Below, in pieces: positions 12,401 to 23,105 of a stretch of 64,000 bases of DNA. A program made the translations under genes and the position numbers. The notes beneath the pieces were generated by a model, which was not told the DNA's origin, made no database searches, and saw only the letters and a program-made list of their open reading frames with translations. Source of the DNA: Membranipora membranacea (taxonomy: Eukaryota; Bryozoa; Gymnolaemata; Cheilostomatida; Membraniporidae); NCBI GenBank assembly GCA_914767715.1, contig OU612070.1, positions 5,289,501-5,353,500 of the forward strand, written 5' to 3'. Every line of letters begins with the position of its first letter. Position 1 is the first letter of the stretch.

Positions 12401-15400
12401 GTTAATCATTCTGCATACATGCTGCACGCATTATTATAACTTGAATTTGTCAATTAAAATGTTGAAGGCAATGAACACAGAGACATTTGGATATATATCC
12501 TACAAAAATCAATATATTCTTTGTGTGAAATTAATGGCCTGTGTGAAATGGAGATTTAACATCAGATGTACTATCATCTTGAGAAAATGTTAAAAAAAAT
12601 CCATTGTAACGTTAGCTATTTAATGGTCATTAGGAGTCCACTAAAAGAGCCAAGAGCAGAAGAAGGCTATCAAATGACCAGCAAGAGTCCACAAAAACGT
12701 GAGAGAAAGAGGCTATCGAATGAATTGGTATCATATTATATAATATAGAATAAAATTTATATAATTGTGCTTGTTTTCCGATGTATAGCAAATATCTCAC
12801 CACAGATAGAATAAGCTCTGGAGCGTCTGCTGCTCCGTGTACGAAACCTTCCGGTCTGTCTATGTTCATACACAGTTTCCAGTCTCCCGAGTCAGCCAGG
12901 TTCTCATTGATAGGCATCGTCAAACTATCTCCAACCTGAGTCATCACCATCTTGTCTCCTTATAAGAGAGTAAAGCAAAAGAAAATTAGTTAAGTTGAGC
13001 GTAATGATATGGGCCTGCCGATTTTGTCATGTGATGCTTGTTGTTATTATAGCATAGCTTGGTTTCCTCATTGCACTCCAAACAACAAATGCAGAACTCA
13101 TGTATAAAACGGTATGTATTGTTGGCAAAGAGAATCGGGTTCTTGTGTCTTAATATGTGAAATTGATACTCTGAAGAACTAAAATAACATCATGCCTTCA
13201 ATAGGGAGGGGGTTGCAAGTTGCCAGTAATGTTAAACCTAAAAATTCTGTTATATATTTAAAGTTTCAGGGGGGGGGAGGGACGTAGGATGGGGGAGCAA
13301 GAGTCTGGGCTGCTCAGGCTTAAGAAGCTGCATGAATTGTAATGGTAATGTCGTTCTATTGATTATATTCAAACACCTAGACCTGGAACAGGCACCTATG
13401 ATCCAGCTCTTACAACGCCAATTAGGGAAGGGTATTTAATCTCCAGTGGTAGCAGGTAGGGTAATAAAAGACTGTTAAAGCTGCGCAACAAAGAAATAGT
13501 CAGCGCCATTGAGTCTATTTTTGAACTGGGGATCTCCACGATGACAGAAATCATTTGGTTTTTCTTTCTTGCAAAGTAAAGAAAATGAGAACCCAAATCA
13601 AAGTTTTGTCAGGGTAAGTGAGCTACACATAAAAATATCTACAGTTTTATTTACTGTAACTTGTCAAATGTTTCTGCACCATTAAGGTAATGTCAAAGAC
13701 CGATCCGAATATCAACATATCATATACCGTTGGAAAGCTGCCGAGCTACTGAAAATGAATAGCTGAACAAAAATTTGATTTGATGGCGTTGTGTCATTTT
13801 AGGGAGGAAATGAGGCGGATGGAGGAGTCAAATAAAATGCAAGAAATTTCAAACCAGGTGGAATGCATACTTAGAGATTGCGTTCATCGTAAAATTTGAT
13901 TTTCTTTGATATATGACTAGTCTAAACTGACTTTTTACGTCACGCCATACAATGCATTTTTTTTGTGAAGCCGTGAAAATATGGGAAATTTCAATAATTA
14001 ATTCAGAACAGATCATAGGCTCGAAACAAAATTAATTATGATTTTCCCTTAGAGTACACTTCAAATGTCATACATATTGACTTTCAACAAACTAGCTTGC
14101 ATATTGCGAAAACAGTAGACTCTCGAATAAAGCTAAAAATTTTTGCAACTTTTGCATAACATCAAATGTGCTGTCCAAATGACCATTATTGTGGCCAAAC
14201 AAAGTTTTTTTGAAAGTTCTCACATACGAAGCCGCTTTCATTAGCCATGGTGCACACAGGAAATGCCAAAAGATTTTTTCCCTGCAACTTCGTTTTTCTT
14301 TAATTTAACGCATAAGAATACCAAAAAACAGCTATTTTTTGGGACTTTTGAGGTGTTTTTGGCCACAATTTTGCGTTAAATTCAAGATAAAACGAAGATG
14401 CAGTGAAAAAATCTGTTAGCCTTTCCTGCGTGCACCATGGGTAATAAAAGCGGCTTCGTATGTGAGAACTTTCAAAAAAACTTTGTTTGGCCACAATAAT
14501 GGTCATTTGGACAGCACATTTGACGTTATGCAAAAGTTGCGAAAAATATCAGGTGTATTCGAGAGTCTACTGTTTTCGCAATATGCGAGCTACTTTGTTG
14601 AAAGTCAATATGTATGACATTTGAAGTGTACTCTAAAGGAAAATCATAATTAATTTTCTTTCGAGCCTATGATCTGTTCTGAATTAATGATTGAAATTTC
14701 CCATATTTTCACGGCTTCACAAAAAAATGCATTGTATGGCGTGACGTAAAAAGTCAGTTTAGACTAGTCATATATCAAAGAAAATAAAATTTCAATATGA
14801 ACTCAATCTCTAAGTATACATTATTCCACCTGTTTTGAAATTTCTTGCAATTAATTTGACTCCTCCATCTGCTTTGACAAAAACAGCGTTTTTTGCCTCA
14901 TTTCCTCCCTTTAATGACACAACGTCATCGAATCAAGTTTTCATTTTCAGTAGCTCGGCAGCTTTCCAACGGTATATGATATGTTGATATTCGGATCGGT
15001 CTTTGACATTACCTTAACAGGGACCTGGATGTAATAACTTAGAAATACGCTACAATGTACCACGGGGTGGCTTGTGAGCAGATGGTAGACTGACCAGTAT
15101 CACACACCCTGACCAAGGATAAGTTATTTAGCTTTCATTATGTTATAGGTGAAGGTAGTTTCATGTAATAGACAACGTGCTGTATTTGTAAACTGTTGCG
15201 CCAGTTATAGACAGTATGCAGGCATTATTGTAAGTTGTCTTTACGACATAATAGTCAGCAGAATGAGGTGAGGCCATTGATATGAATGTATATCAGTGGG
15301 TGAGGCATTCGCTGGTATTCCTGTGAACGTTTTGTTTTCTCAAGGGAAGGGGGTGATTAGGCACAGGTAACAAGAGAAAGAATAAAATCACTGAATTGAC

Positions 15401-15508
15401 AGCTGCTAAGAAGATGGTGGTGTTCAACTATAGTTTCCTACCTGATGCCGCATAGTACAATAATAGGTTGAGCAGTCCTACTGCATATCCTCTCAGACAG
15501 GTCCACAT
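454..15508 (-). CDS. Secreted protein with two tandem pentraxin/LamG-like domains (5' part of gene; continues off left edge)
   Basis: Gene model assembled by hand. Coding exons on the minus strand, in order: 15508-15442, 12958-12801, 12127-12001, 11084-10894, 9850-9658, 9040-8827, 2818-2706, 2186-2014, 595-454. Each is bounded by AG/GT and all eight junctions keep codon phase (1,0,1,0,1,2,1,0). The visible part encodes 459 residues and stays open into the left edge. Residues 1-22 (MWTCLRGYAVGLL...) form a typical signal peptide. Two similar units follow, each with a Cys pair: C52/C137 and C283/C350. The second reads like a pentraxin/laminin-G jelly roll: Cys in VAIC, then WNTICFHYSG (346-355), a strand with LNG, and LTDFN (408-412), which recalls the pentraxin 'sdvnmW' end. 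Potential N-glycosylation sites are common. Likely extracellular recognition or adhesion; ligand unknown. The exon structure is well supported; the domain name is an inference from motif shape, and LamG or pentraxin cannot be separated by eye. Confidence 0.75.
596..2013. other. Intron of the pentraxin-like gene, with low-complexity stretches
   Basis: Between the last two visible exons. Roughly 860-1020 and 1550-1780 are rich in short TGTCC/TCCGT-type words on the plus strand. These create open frames on both strands without splice logic or recognisable protein. I see no gene here. Confidence 0.5.
3468..3900. repeat. Tandem repeat, about 2.8 copies of a 156-158 bp unit
   Basis: The word GCAATTTCTAAGGATA (with variants) recurs at 3511, 3669 and 3825, and the sequence between keeps the same order: GGTGATAGTAAGCAGTTA, GGTATATAATATGGTAATAAG, then ATGTTTCATCTCACTGAG. 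The third copy has an internal deletion. It lies in intron 6 of the pentraxin-like gene. Confidence 0.85.
3992..4310. mobile_element. 319-bp non-autonomous CACTA-type (EnSpm-like) element
   Basis: The left end begins CACTATGGTTCCATGG and the right end is its inverse, CCATGGAACCATAGTG. The inverted repeats run about 20 bases. The flanking trinucleotide ATT at 3989-3991 is repeated at 4311-4313. A CACTA terminus and a 3-bp target duplication are the marks of the CACTA/EnSpm superfamily. No transposase is encoded, and a tRNA-like stretch lies inside (4104-4206). Confidence 0.75.
4104..4206 (+). repeat. tRNA-like (SINE-type) core inside the CACTA mini-element
   Basis: It has an A-box-like TGGCTGAATGG and a B-box-like GGTTCAAGTCT. 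A 7-bp acceptor-like stem can form between GTCGTGG and TCGCGGC when G-U pairs are allowed, and there is a T-arm CCGGG/CTCGG. A convincing anticodon loop is lacking and the middle is extra long, so this is a tRNA-derived repeat rather than a working tRNA. Confidence 0.6.
4747..8170 (+). pseudogene. RTE endonuclease-reverse transcriptase polyprotein, broken
   Basis: Endonuclease part 4747-5570: LCLQELRWTG carries the catalytic Glu region and VAGDLNGHVG the Asp/Asn motif, with stops at about 5086-5088 and 5230. After a frameshift near 5540 the linker and RT start (CIAPQHRLL-like, then KATGPDEFPIEVV and YRGIKLLSH) run to 6600. The frame then meets a non-RTE insert. It resumes at 7079 with LRVLQEKMREHQ, then GLHQGSALS and LFADDLVLCDE. 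Stops lie at 7499 and 7844. The C-terminal region to 8170 holds the CCHC-less RTE end with RGRPKKRWMDTAKDD. A second copy near 37.4 kb shows that a short in-frame stretch was lost near 7564. Confidence 0.9.
6592..7078. mobile_element. Unidentified insert (about 480 bp) inside the RTE reverse transcriptase
   Basis: RTE elements normally read from the GKST region straight into the LRxLQEK block. Here the two are separated by about 480 bases with stops in all useful frames and no similarity to RTE coding sequence. The exact ends, terminal repeats and target duplication are not obvious, so the element class stays open. Confidence 0.55.
11281..11318. repeat. Perfect 13-bp GC-rich hairpin
   Basis: TTAGAGGCGGAGA and TCTCCGCCTCTAA flank a 10-base loop. 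This is an isolated strong hairpin in intron 3 of the pentraxin-like gene. It may be the core of a decayed palindromic element. Confidence 0.6.
13682..15017. mobile_element. 1.34-kb fold-back element with TTAA ends
   Basis: The left end TTAAGGTAATGTCAAAGACC is matched by the inverse GGTCTTTGACATTACCTTAA at the right end. The two arms, each over 600 bases, stay complementary almost throughout and meet near 14330-14345. TTAA tetranucleotides at both ends (13682-13685 and 15014-15017) could be a piggyBac-like target duplication. There is no coding capacity; open frames appear on both strands only because of the palindrome. It lies in intron 1 of the pentraxin-like gene. A shorter copy lies at 19208-20094. 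Confidence 0.85.
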
Positions 15509-17467
15509 CTTTTTGGGGTTGTACAAGTGGTGGGAGCCTGGTTGTGATTCACCCGAGAATTCAGCTTTGAAATTTCAAGCCTTGCTGCCTTATATTCTTA
15601 TTTAGATTAATCAGAATTTTCTCTGCTAATGACATGTGTTTTAATATTGGAAAAATCTAATAGGCTGCAAACATATCATTTGCTAGATATTATGTTTGAA
15701 AAATTGCAGTTAGTCTAATGCCATTATTGTTGATGAAAATCAATATGAGCCCTTTGAACCTTTCCTGCTGATGTTGATATATTTCCAAGTCAGCACAACC
15801 TGTTTCATTATCACAGTTGTTAAATTCAAAAGAAAATAAAATCAATGCTGCAGCTAGTTTATTATGAGTTTTAAAGCAGTTTTCTGATGAGTGCTATTCA
15901 AACTCACTATGTAAATTTAGGGAGGGGAAACAACAGGGGCTAAGATCCAGTAAAAGGTGTCCTTCCAAGACCAATTTGGTAGGCATTGGGACGTGTTTTA
16001 AATAGTGGCTGTAGCATAGTGAACAAATAATCCTCAAGGGTAGTATTAGTTTCAGTGCATGTATGTTACCTGAAATGCTGGCATTGCCATTCCATTTTTA
16101 GCCAGGAGGCTGTTAATAAAATGCCAATACCAGCAACTGTGGTAAAGTTTTAGCACTGAAAATGCGCTTGTAGCATAGTGAATATTTAACACAGTTAGGG
16201 TGGGAGAGTATGTGCTATTTTCTGGGTCTTTCCTCTTTTTAATGGTTGAATGAGGTGACTGCTTGTTAAGTATGTTCATGACTTATACCATATATTCAGA
16301 GCACTTGGACTTCATATCACATCACAAATAATGAAACTAATAATCAGTATAGACTGACCTGCGAGAGCTTGCACTGTAGCTCAGGATTTATCTTCTCATG
16401 CTAACTGACTGGACAACTCCCAAATTTTCATCAGTGATATGGAATTACCAGCAGGGAACATTGAGGGAGGGAGGATTGGGATGGAGGGTTCCTGTAGGTC
16501 AAATAATTTTTTACTAGTAATTAGGATAACTGTGGATTATAAAATTGTGATGGTTCGAATAAATCTAATAGCATACTATAAAATATTTAAATCCAAAGCT
16601 AATATTGTAATAATCAGCCTGTTGCAGATAAAATATATAACAGATTAAAATTTTATCATGAAATGTGACCGTGAATTAAACCTAAAAAATTGCCCATCTG
16701 TTATGTAGGCGTGGATGAGTACGGCGATATGGTATTTGTGTATGAGAATGGAAGTTGAACCCTAATACCCTTGATCTCATCTAGATGGAGGACTGTAGCT
16801 GGTGGAGGAACAATGCAAGGAGGCAGTTTTGAAGCCCATACTCAAAATAAAACAAACCAAAGGATGTATATAGATAAAAACTTTTTGTATCTAAGTACTG
16901 AGCCACTAGCCTGCATGCTTTTAAAAATTTTATGGTTTGATGGTACTGTCTTCCAGTCCTCTATCCTGCCATTTACTGACGTGATAAGAAGGACATGCGA
17001 ACATTTTTTAAAGATGCGTCCTCGCTAGGGCTAGAACTGGATTTTGATCTAGACTACCTAGTTGACAATCACACTAAGAATCCAGTAATTCAGATATACA
17101 CAGACAATGCACATTTTATACAGGATAACCTAGAACAATGCCCCTCAGGTCGGCTCAAACACCCTAAATGCCTGGGGAAAAGACTGATTTTTGAGACACA
17201 TGTGCATCTATATTAATGATACTATTTTTTGGCCTTATTTTTGCATGCAAGGAAACTTACAAACAGCAGGTACCAGGAACATTTTTCTCTCAATTTTATA
17301 GTTAGTGATAGCAATACAATCAATCAATCATACTTGGTATGAACTGCGTATTTCTGGGGTCAACTTCAACTGGCTATATTATATGGAGGCAGAGATGAAG
17401 GTGAAAGCCTGACTCTCTACCTGCCTGTATTTTCGTTATTCAACACTTAAGTTTTACCATAACTCAC
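15509..17467. other. Upstream region of the pentraxin-like gene; no gene recognised
   Basis: It holds the 5' flank of the signal-peptide exon and AT-rich sequence. Frames such as 16439-16648 and 16771-17216 (plus) show no family likeness and no convincing splice context. The phrase GTAGCATAGTGAA recurs near 16010 and 16170, suggesting a small decayed repeat. Confidence 0.4.
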
Positions 17468-18388
17468 CCAGAACTTTTGTCAACATACATTTGAAATTTC
17501 ACAGCGATGTCATCAAGCAGCCTAGGTGATAAGGCCATCACAGACTTGAACAAAATAGGACCTAGTCCGCGGGTTTGAAACACAACTATGTTACATGGTA
17601 TAGGGTCAGGTAACTCGCTTAGAATTCTTGCACTGGACAAGAAAATCTGAGAGCAAAATTGATTGAGGTAATCTTGAACAAGAAGTTTGAAATAATTTCC
17701 CAGACCCTCCGCTCCAAGGATTGAAAACGTTAAATCATTGGATATTTAGTCAGACTCTGTTTTTTTTGTATGAGTAATTTGAGCAGCAATAAAATTTGCG
17801 TCCAGATAATAATCTTGTTCTAATGAGGTTAATCGGGGAAAACAGATTTTTGTTTTGGCCGAGGATGCAACTTCCTGTGATTGGACTCATCGTCAGGCTG
17901 AGTTAAGATCATAGAATATCATATTGACTCCCGTAATATGGTACAACTGACTTGCTACGTTGAAAACCTATCCATTAACGGATTAACATCGAGCAGTACC
18001 AGCTCTCACTGGGCTCTTCAAATATATCGATATAATAATCAAACGGAAATGTGGCAAAAAATGAATATGCTGCAGTATAATCAATGCCAATCTCAACTAG
18101 CTTGACCTCAAACACTCCACAGTGCATACGATACTGCAGTTGAAGTTCTTGCTCAACTTTTCCCACACAGGTTCCCTAAGACAGCGCCCCAGCCAACAGA
18201 CCTGAAAGACTTTGTCACATTCATTTTAATTTTATGGCATAGTAACAAGTTGTTCTCATTCCGGGTGCTTTCTCAAATTTATTGCGCATGACAAATCATT
18301 GCCGAAGCAGAAAATACTTACCAAGTCCTCGAGCAGTGAAATGTTGATTGAACTTATCCTTGGCAAGCAGTCTTAGATTCACTGCCAT
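17468..18388 (-). CDS. Putative 5' exons of an unrecognised minus-strand gene
   Basis: Exon 18388-18322 begins with ATG (MAVNLRLLAKDKF...) and ends at a good donor (G|GTAAGT) in phase 1. Exon 17711-17468 follows an AG (ttttcaatccttggag) and joins in phase. It encodes about 81 residues containing FKLLVQDYLNQF, SELPDPIPC and VFQTRGLG, and ends at a consensus donor (GG|GTGAGT) in phase 2. Codon 22 of the first exon could also be preceded by in-frame sequence. I cannot place the family, see no signal peptide, and have not found the next exon between 15.5 and 17.4 kb. A third open segment at 18166-17975 lies in the intron and does not fit this phase. Confidence 0.4.
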
Positions 18389-19207
18389 CACACCTTTCTC
18401 TACTACTTGTACTATGCCGTATTTAGCAGGTTAGCAGAGCAACACTACCTATTCAAACTGACGCTGAGAGCACTAATAATGTCCAATTATTAATAACGCC
18501 AAACAAAAGGTAGTTAGAAAGCTTACAAATAGCCAAATATAGCTATGCTCTGTATTTTACCACTGATCTATTAATTCAAATCAGTGGGTCACATAACTAG
18601 GATTAATATAGCAGTCTTTTATCCAAAGACATTCCCTTAATCACTTGTCATCTCACTCTGTGGTTTGACTTGGTAATCGTTTGGTTTAACAGTGAAAATG
18701 TATTTATGTAGTAATAACCAAAATAGTTCTATTGATGGTTGGTGTCAGTGGGTTAGGTACTCACTTTAGCTAGAAAAAGAAATATCATGGAGTATGGAAC
18801 TACAGCTCTCTACATCATGTACAATGCTATGTGTAGCTTGTCTGCGTTCCTCGCCTGAAAGCCCAAGTTTTTTGCTCAATACCTAGCAAATTTAGCTAAA
18901 CGTTCAAGTAGTTAGGAACAGCTGTCAACTCAAAATTTTGTTTTTCAAATTTTATGTTGTAAAACAAAGTTAAAATTCCAAATGATAGTTCATCATGCTT
19001 TGATATAGGTATTTTTCTTTCTTGTTTTGTTGATTTACTGGGAGTTGCCTTGTTTTGCCGGCACTGGCTGTTGCCATCTAGATTGAGATGTCTGTCTGGC
19101 AGTTAAAATTTGCATAGGTTTGCCTACCTTGATTCTTTATATGTCTGCATATCTGGCTATTGCACTATTATGTCATACATCACACCCTGGCACACACTCA
19201 TGACATA
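18389..19207. other. Intergenic, no feature recognised
   Basis: AT-rich sequence upstream of the putative minus-strand gene. I see no open frame with splice support, no terminal repeats and no tRNA boxes. Confidence 0.35.
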
Positions 19208-20094
19208 CTTATGTCAAAGACCGATCCGAATATCAACATATCATCAACCGTTGGAAAGCTGCTGAGCTACTGAAAATGAATACCTGAACAAAAACTTGAT
19301 TCGATGACGTTGTGTCCTTTTAGGGAGGAAATGAGGCAGAAAATGCTGTTTTTCATGAATTTAACGCAAAAGAATGCCCAAAAACACCTCAAAAGTCCCC
19401 AAAAATAGCTGTTTTTTGGCATTCTGTTGCGTTAAATTCAAGAAAAACGAAGATGCAGTGAAAAATTTCTGTTGGCATTTCCTGTGTGCACCATGGTTAA
19501 TGAAAGCGGCTTCGTATGTGAGAACTTTAAAAAAACTTTGTTTGGTCACAATAATGGTCCAAATGGACAGCATATTTGACCTTATGCGAAATTGGAGAAA
19601 ATATTAGCTGTATTCGAGAGTCTACTGTCTTCGCAATATGAAAACTAATTTGTATAAAGTCGATGCGTATGACATTCGAAGTGTACTCTAAGAGAAAATC
19701 ATATTTAATTTTGTTTCGAGCCTTTAATCTGTTCTGAATTAATGATTGAAATTTCACATATTTTCACGGCTTCAAAAAAAAAAAAATTCATTGCATGGCG
19801 TGACGTAAAAAGTCAGTTTAGACTATGTATGAAAGAAAATAAAATTTTACAATGAACGCAATCTCTAAGTATACATTCCACCTGTTTTGAAAAAAATTGC
19901 AATCAATTTGAATCCTCCATCCGCATCGACAAAAACAGCGTTTTCTGCCTCATTTCCTCCCTAAAATGACACAATGTCATCGAATCAAGTTTTTGATTAG
20001 GAATTCATTTTCAGTAGCTCGGCAGCTTTTCAACAATATATTATGATCTGTTGATATTCGGATCGGTCTTTGACATTACCTTAACCCGTATTCT
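19208..20094. mobile_element. Second copy of the fold-back element, internally deleted
   Basis: It has the same terminal words as the 13.7-15.0 kb copy (ATGTCAAAGACCGATCCG at the left, its inverse plus CCTTAA at the right). The left arm jumps from the GAGGAAATGAGGCAGAAAA region directly to the centre, so about 450 bases are missing. The extreme left end has lost AAGGTA. The remainder matches the right arm of the first copy with scattered changes. Confidence 0.85.
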
Positions 20095-20810
20095 CCGTAA
20101 TGGACTTTGGGATGTTGTTCTTTGTTTCTTTGTGGTAAAGCTGGATAGTAATTTTTTTGTTTATTTTTGTTTATTTGTTTATATTTCGTAATTTTTTTCT
20201 ATGATGATAGGCCCAAAGGATTATTTGGGTGTACACCTGCTGATAATATCCTGGATGTAGTTACTGCATGTTTGGGAGTGGGAGCCTTTTTGTAATTTCT
20301 AAACTAGATTGTCTACACTTTACAGGGTGGAATTTGTTGTCTTTGTTTGGCTCTTTTGGGGTCGATGGAGTCGTTGAAGCTCATTGTTAGCCAACTGCTG
20401 TGCTGATGCTGTTTCATTGTTTGGAGAAAGCTTTTCATGTGATGTGGAATTTGAAGCAAATTTTAAATTTGCATCCTAGATTTTGTTGATGCATGTTTTA
20501 ATTGGTGAGACTCAGGTGTATAAGATCAGGTAGGATATTGCTCAACTAGTTTTTGAATAAGAGTGCTTTGTTTTTTTACATTATTATCTCTTCAATAGGC
20601 TCTGCGCATAGGATAATTAATAAAGGTGATAAAGGGTTGGTTGAAAGCTTTGGAGTTTGTACTGATGCTTAGTATTTTATCCTCCCATTTACACCTCGCT
20701 TATTTGACTTGCTTCGAGAAAGCCGCATTATTTCAGATTGGTTTGTCAGTGATTGCGTGTGATGTCTTGTCCCGAATGTAGGTAGCCATTTCAAGTTGAG
20801 TTGAAGATGA
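20095..20810. other. Intergenic, T-rich, no feature recognised
   Basis: T-rich plus strand with runs such as TTTTTTTGTTTATTTTTG. No coding or element signature was found. Confidence 0.35.
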
Positions 20811-21560
20811 GTGCAGCAATCACGGTTAAATTTGAATTTGAATTGCTAAAATTAATTAAAGTCACTCTGATGAGTAGTAATTATATATGGTGACATGTAA
20901 GTATAATGGTGTAAATATTTAAACTAGTGGTAATGTGTTATTGGTATGTCTTTCTCTGTAGACAATAATGATCATCCAAACAAGTTCAGAAACGCAAATG
21001 CTGTGCATAGAAATAATATGCGATGATCAAAATATAGTATAGATGTAGTGAGTATTTTGGGAGAATGACTTTTCTCCAAGGCCCGATGATGCTTATTTGC
21101 TGGGAAATTTTATTTGGGCTCTTTGTAGCCCTAAGGTCTAATCACAGCTATTAAACCTCTTTACTGCAGTAACATCATTCAACTCTCCACAGTCATACGG
21201 TGATTCAAATTTGGCTACCAGTATCTGCTCTCATCAAATGATTCGCCTTCGAGTTTTCTGTCATATAGTGAAGCGAGGTGGCAGAACGTGAACATAGAAA
21301 AGAAAATAAATTTTCCCCTCTCTAGCTCAACCACAAATATGACCCTAATGTGAATCATGGTAGTTGCAGTGGATTTTCTGGTTTGTCATGGCCTACTTTG
21401 CCAAAATTCCTTAGGTATATCAAGGTGGTTAAGTCTCACACCACAGACAACCCCAGATATAAGAAATAGAATAGTTTATTATCATCTGAGGATCTTTGAA
21501 TCACGATTTATTTTACCATAGCTACATATTATGCCTTGGAAAGTTAATGCCATAAACATA
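20811..21560 (+). repeat. Direct repeat unit 1 (paired with 22229-22800)
   Basis: It begins CAGCAATCACGGTTAAATTT and shares a long colinear series of words with the block at 22229, including AAAGTCACTCTGATGAGTAG, CAAGGCCCGATGATGCTTAT and CAGTAACA(T/C)CATTCAACTC. Unit 1 has extra sequence near 21280-21480. Confidence 0.8.
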
Positions 21561-21889
21561 TAAATTTATATTTATGTGTTTATGGTTAATGCAATAAGCA
21601 GTTGAGGTTACACTGAGGAACCTCGAAAACCCTTAACTACAAAATTGCAGTATTATTTAGTTTTCTAACAAACAAGGCATAGATACTCGACATTTTGAAG
21701 CAGGATTTGGCATATTTATCCATACACCCCCCCCCCCTTTTGTCACATCAAGTCATATAATTACTCACCCAGATTAAGAACATAAGTTGTTGGTTAAATG
21801 TTGGTTAAAATCGCAAGTTTTGTCTCTGTCAGAAGACTGAGAAATAAAAGGGCCCTAAGGGTGCGGCCACCATGTTCAACGCCAAGTTT

Positions 21890-21930
21890 CTCTTAGTTTG
21901 CAGGCAGATCGGAGCACACCTGGGGAGTTA
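21890..21930 (-). repeat. Fragment of a tRNA-derived SINE body
   Basis: TGCAGGCAGATCGGAGCACA is the reverse complement (one mismatch) of the body of the SINE at 34.3 kb. It lies just before an unusual run of G residues at 21957-21993. Confidence 0.55.
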
Positions 21931-22228
21931 CATTTTCCCCTTGGGTGCCGTTGGACGGGGGGGGGGGGGGTAAGAGTCTGGGGGGGGGGCTCAGAATGGG
22001 TTGGAGTCTTACTGTCTAGACCATCTGTGGCATGGTAAGTATCATGTAGCAGTTGTGTTGCAGTACTGTACCCTTCTCAGAATCCATGCTGGCAGTCAGA
22101 GAGTAAGGCATTGTTCTCGATGTGTGTCCAGATATTGCTGCATATGATGTATTCTAAGCATTTACAGAGTACAAAGGTCCAGATTGTCTAGACTGCTAAA
22201 TAATTGGACAAATCCGAAACTAGACCTC

Positions 22229-22800
22229 AGCAATCACGGTTAAATTTGAATTTGAATCCCTAAACTTAAATAAAGTCACTCTGATGAGTAGTAATTATAT
22301 ATGGTGACATGTATCTATAATGGTGTAAATAATCCAGTGGTAATGTATATTTGGTATGTTTTTCTCTGTAGACAATAAAGATCATTAAAACAAGTTCAGA
22401 AACGCAAAAACCGTACATGGAAATAATATGCGATGATCAAAACAAAATTGTTAGTTTTAGATTATCTCCAAGGCCCGATGATGCTTATTTGCTGGGAAAT
22501 TTTGTTTGGACTCTTTGTAGTAGTAAGGTCTAATCACAGCTATCAAACCAGCTTTACTACAGTAACACCATTCAACTCTCCACTCTTCACGTTTGACTAC
22601 CAGTAGCTGTTCTCAACAAATGAATCGCCTTCAAGTCTTTTATCAAATAGAAAGTGGGGTGGCAGAATGTGAATACAGATTACAAAAGAAAATTCCACTC
22701 TCTAACTCGACCGCAAATATGACCCAAATGATAAATCATGGTAGTTGCAGTAGTTTTTATCATCTGAGGACAATGGAATCACGATTCATTTTGCCATAGC
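22229..22800 (+). repeat. Direct repeat unit 2
   Basis: Second copy of the block at 20811, offset by about 1.41 kb and shorter through small deletions. The open frame 22593-22799 lies inside and is not a gene: it is broken in the other copy. Confidence 0.8.
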
Positions 22801-23105
22801 TATACATTAGAATGCCTTAGAACGTTTACGTAATAATAAACGTTAGTTTAATCTGAGACTTTTCTTTTCATGTCCAGTTAACAGCCAGCATATTGTGTCT
22901 TTGTTAAGTCCAAGGCCAGCATATTCACATCATCACTTTGGCAGTACTGACAATGGGTTTGTCAATGACTAATTGGGTAGCCACTTTCCAGAAATAAAAA
23001 TTGTTATTTATGCCATCAATGAAACCACTATATAAATGTCTGTTATCATCAAGGGAATATGCCTGTCAGTCTTTCCCTGCTTTCTTTGGATTTAATACTT
23101 TAATG

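Noticed and set aside
17975-18200. Cys-containing minus-strand frames resembling a channel ectodomain
   Set aside because: Two competing frames, no phase match to neighbouring exons, and the likeness is too weak to name.
19361-19757. Three open frames on both strands
   Set aside because: They come from the palindromic arms of the fold-back element, and the related copy does not keep them.
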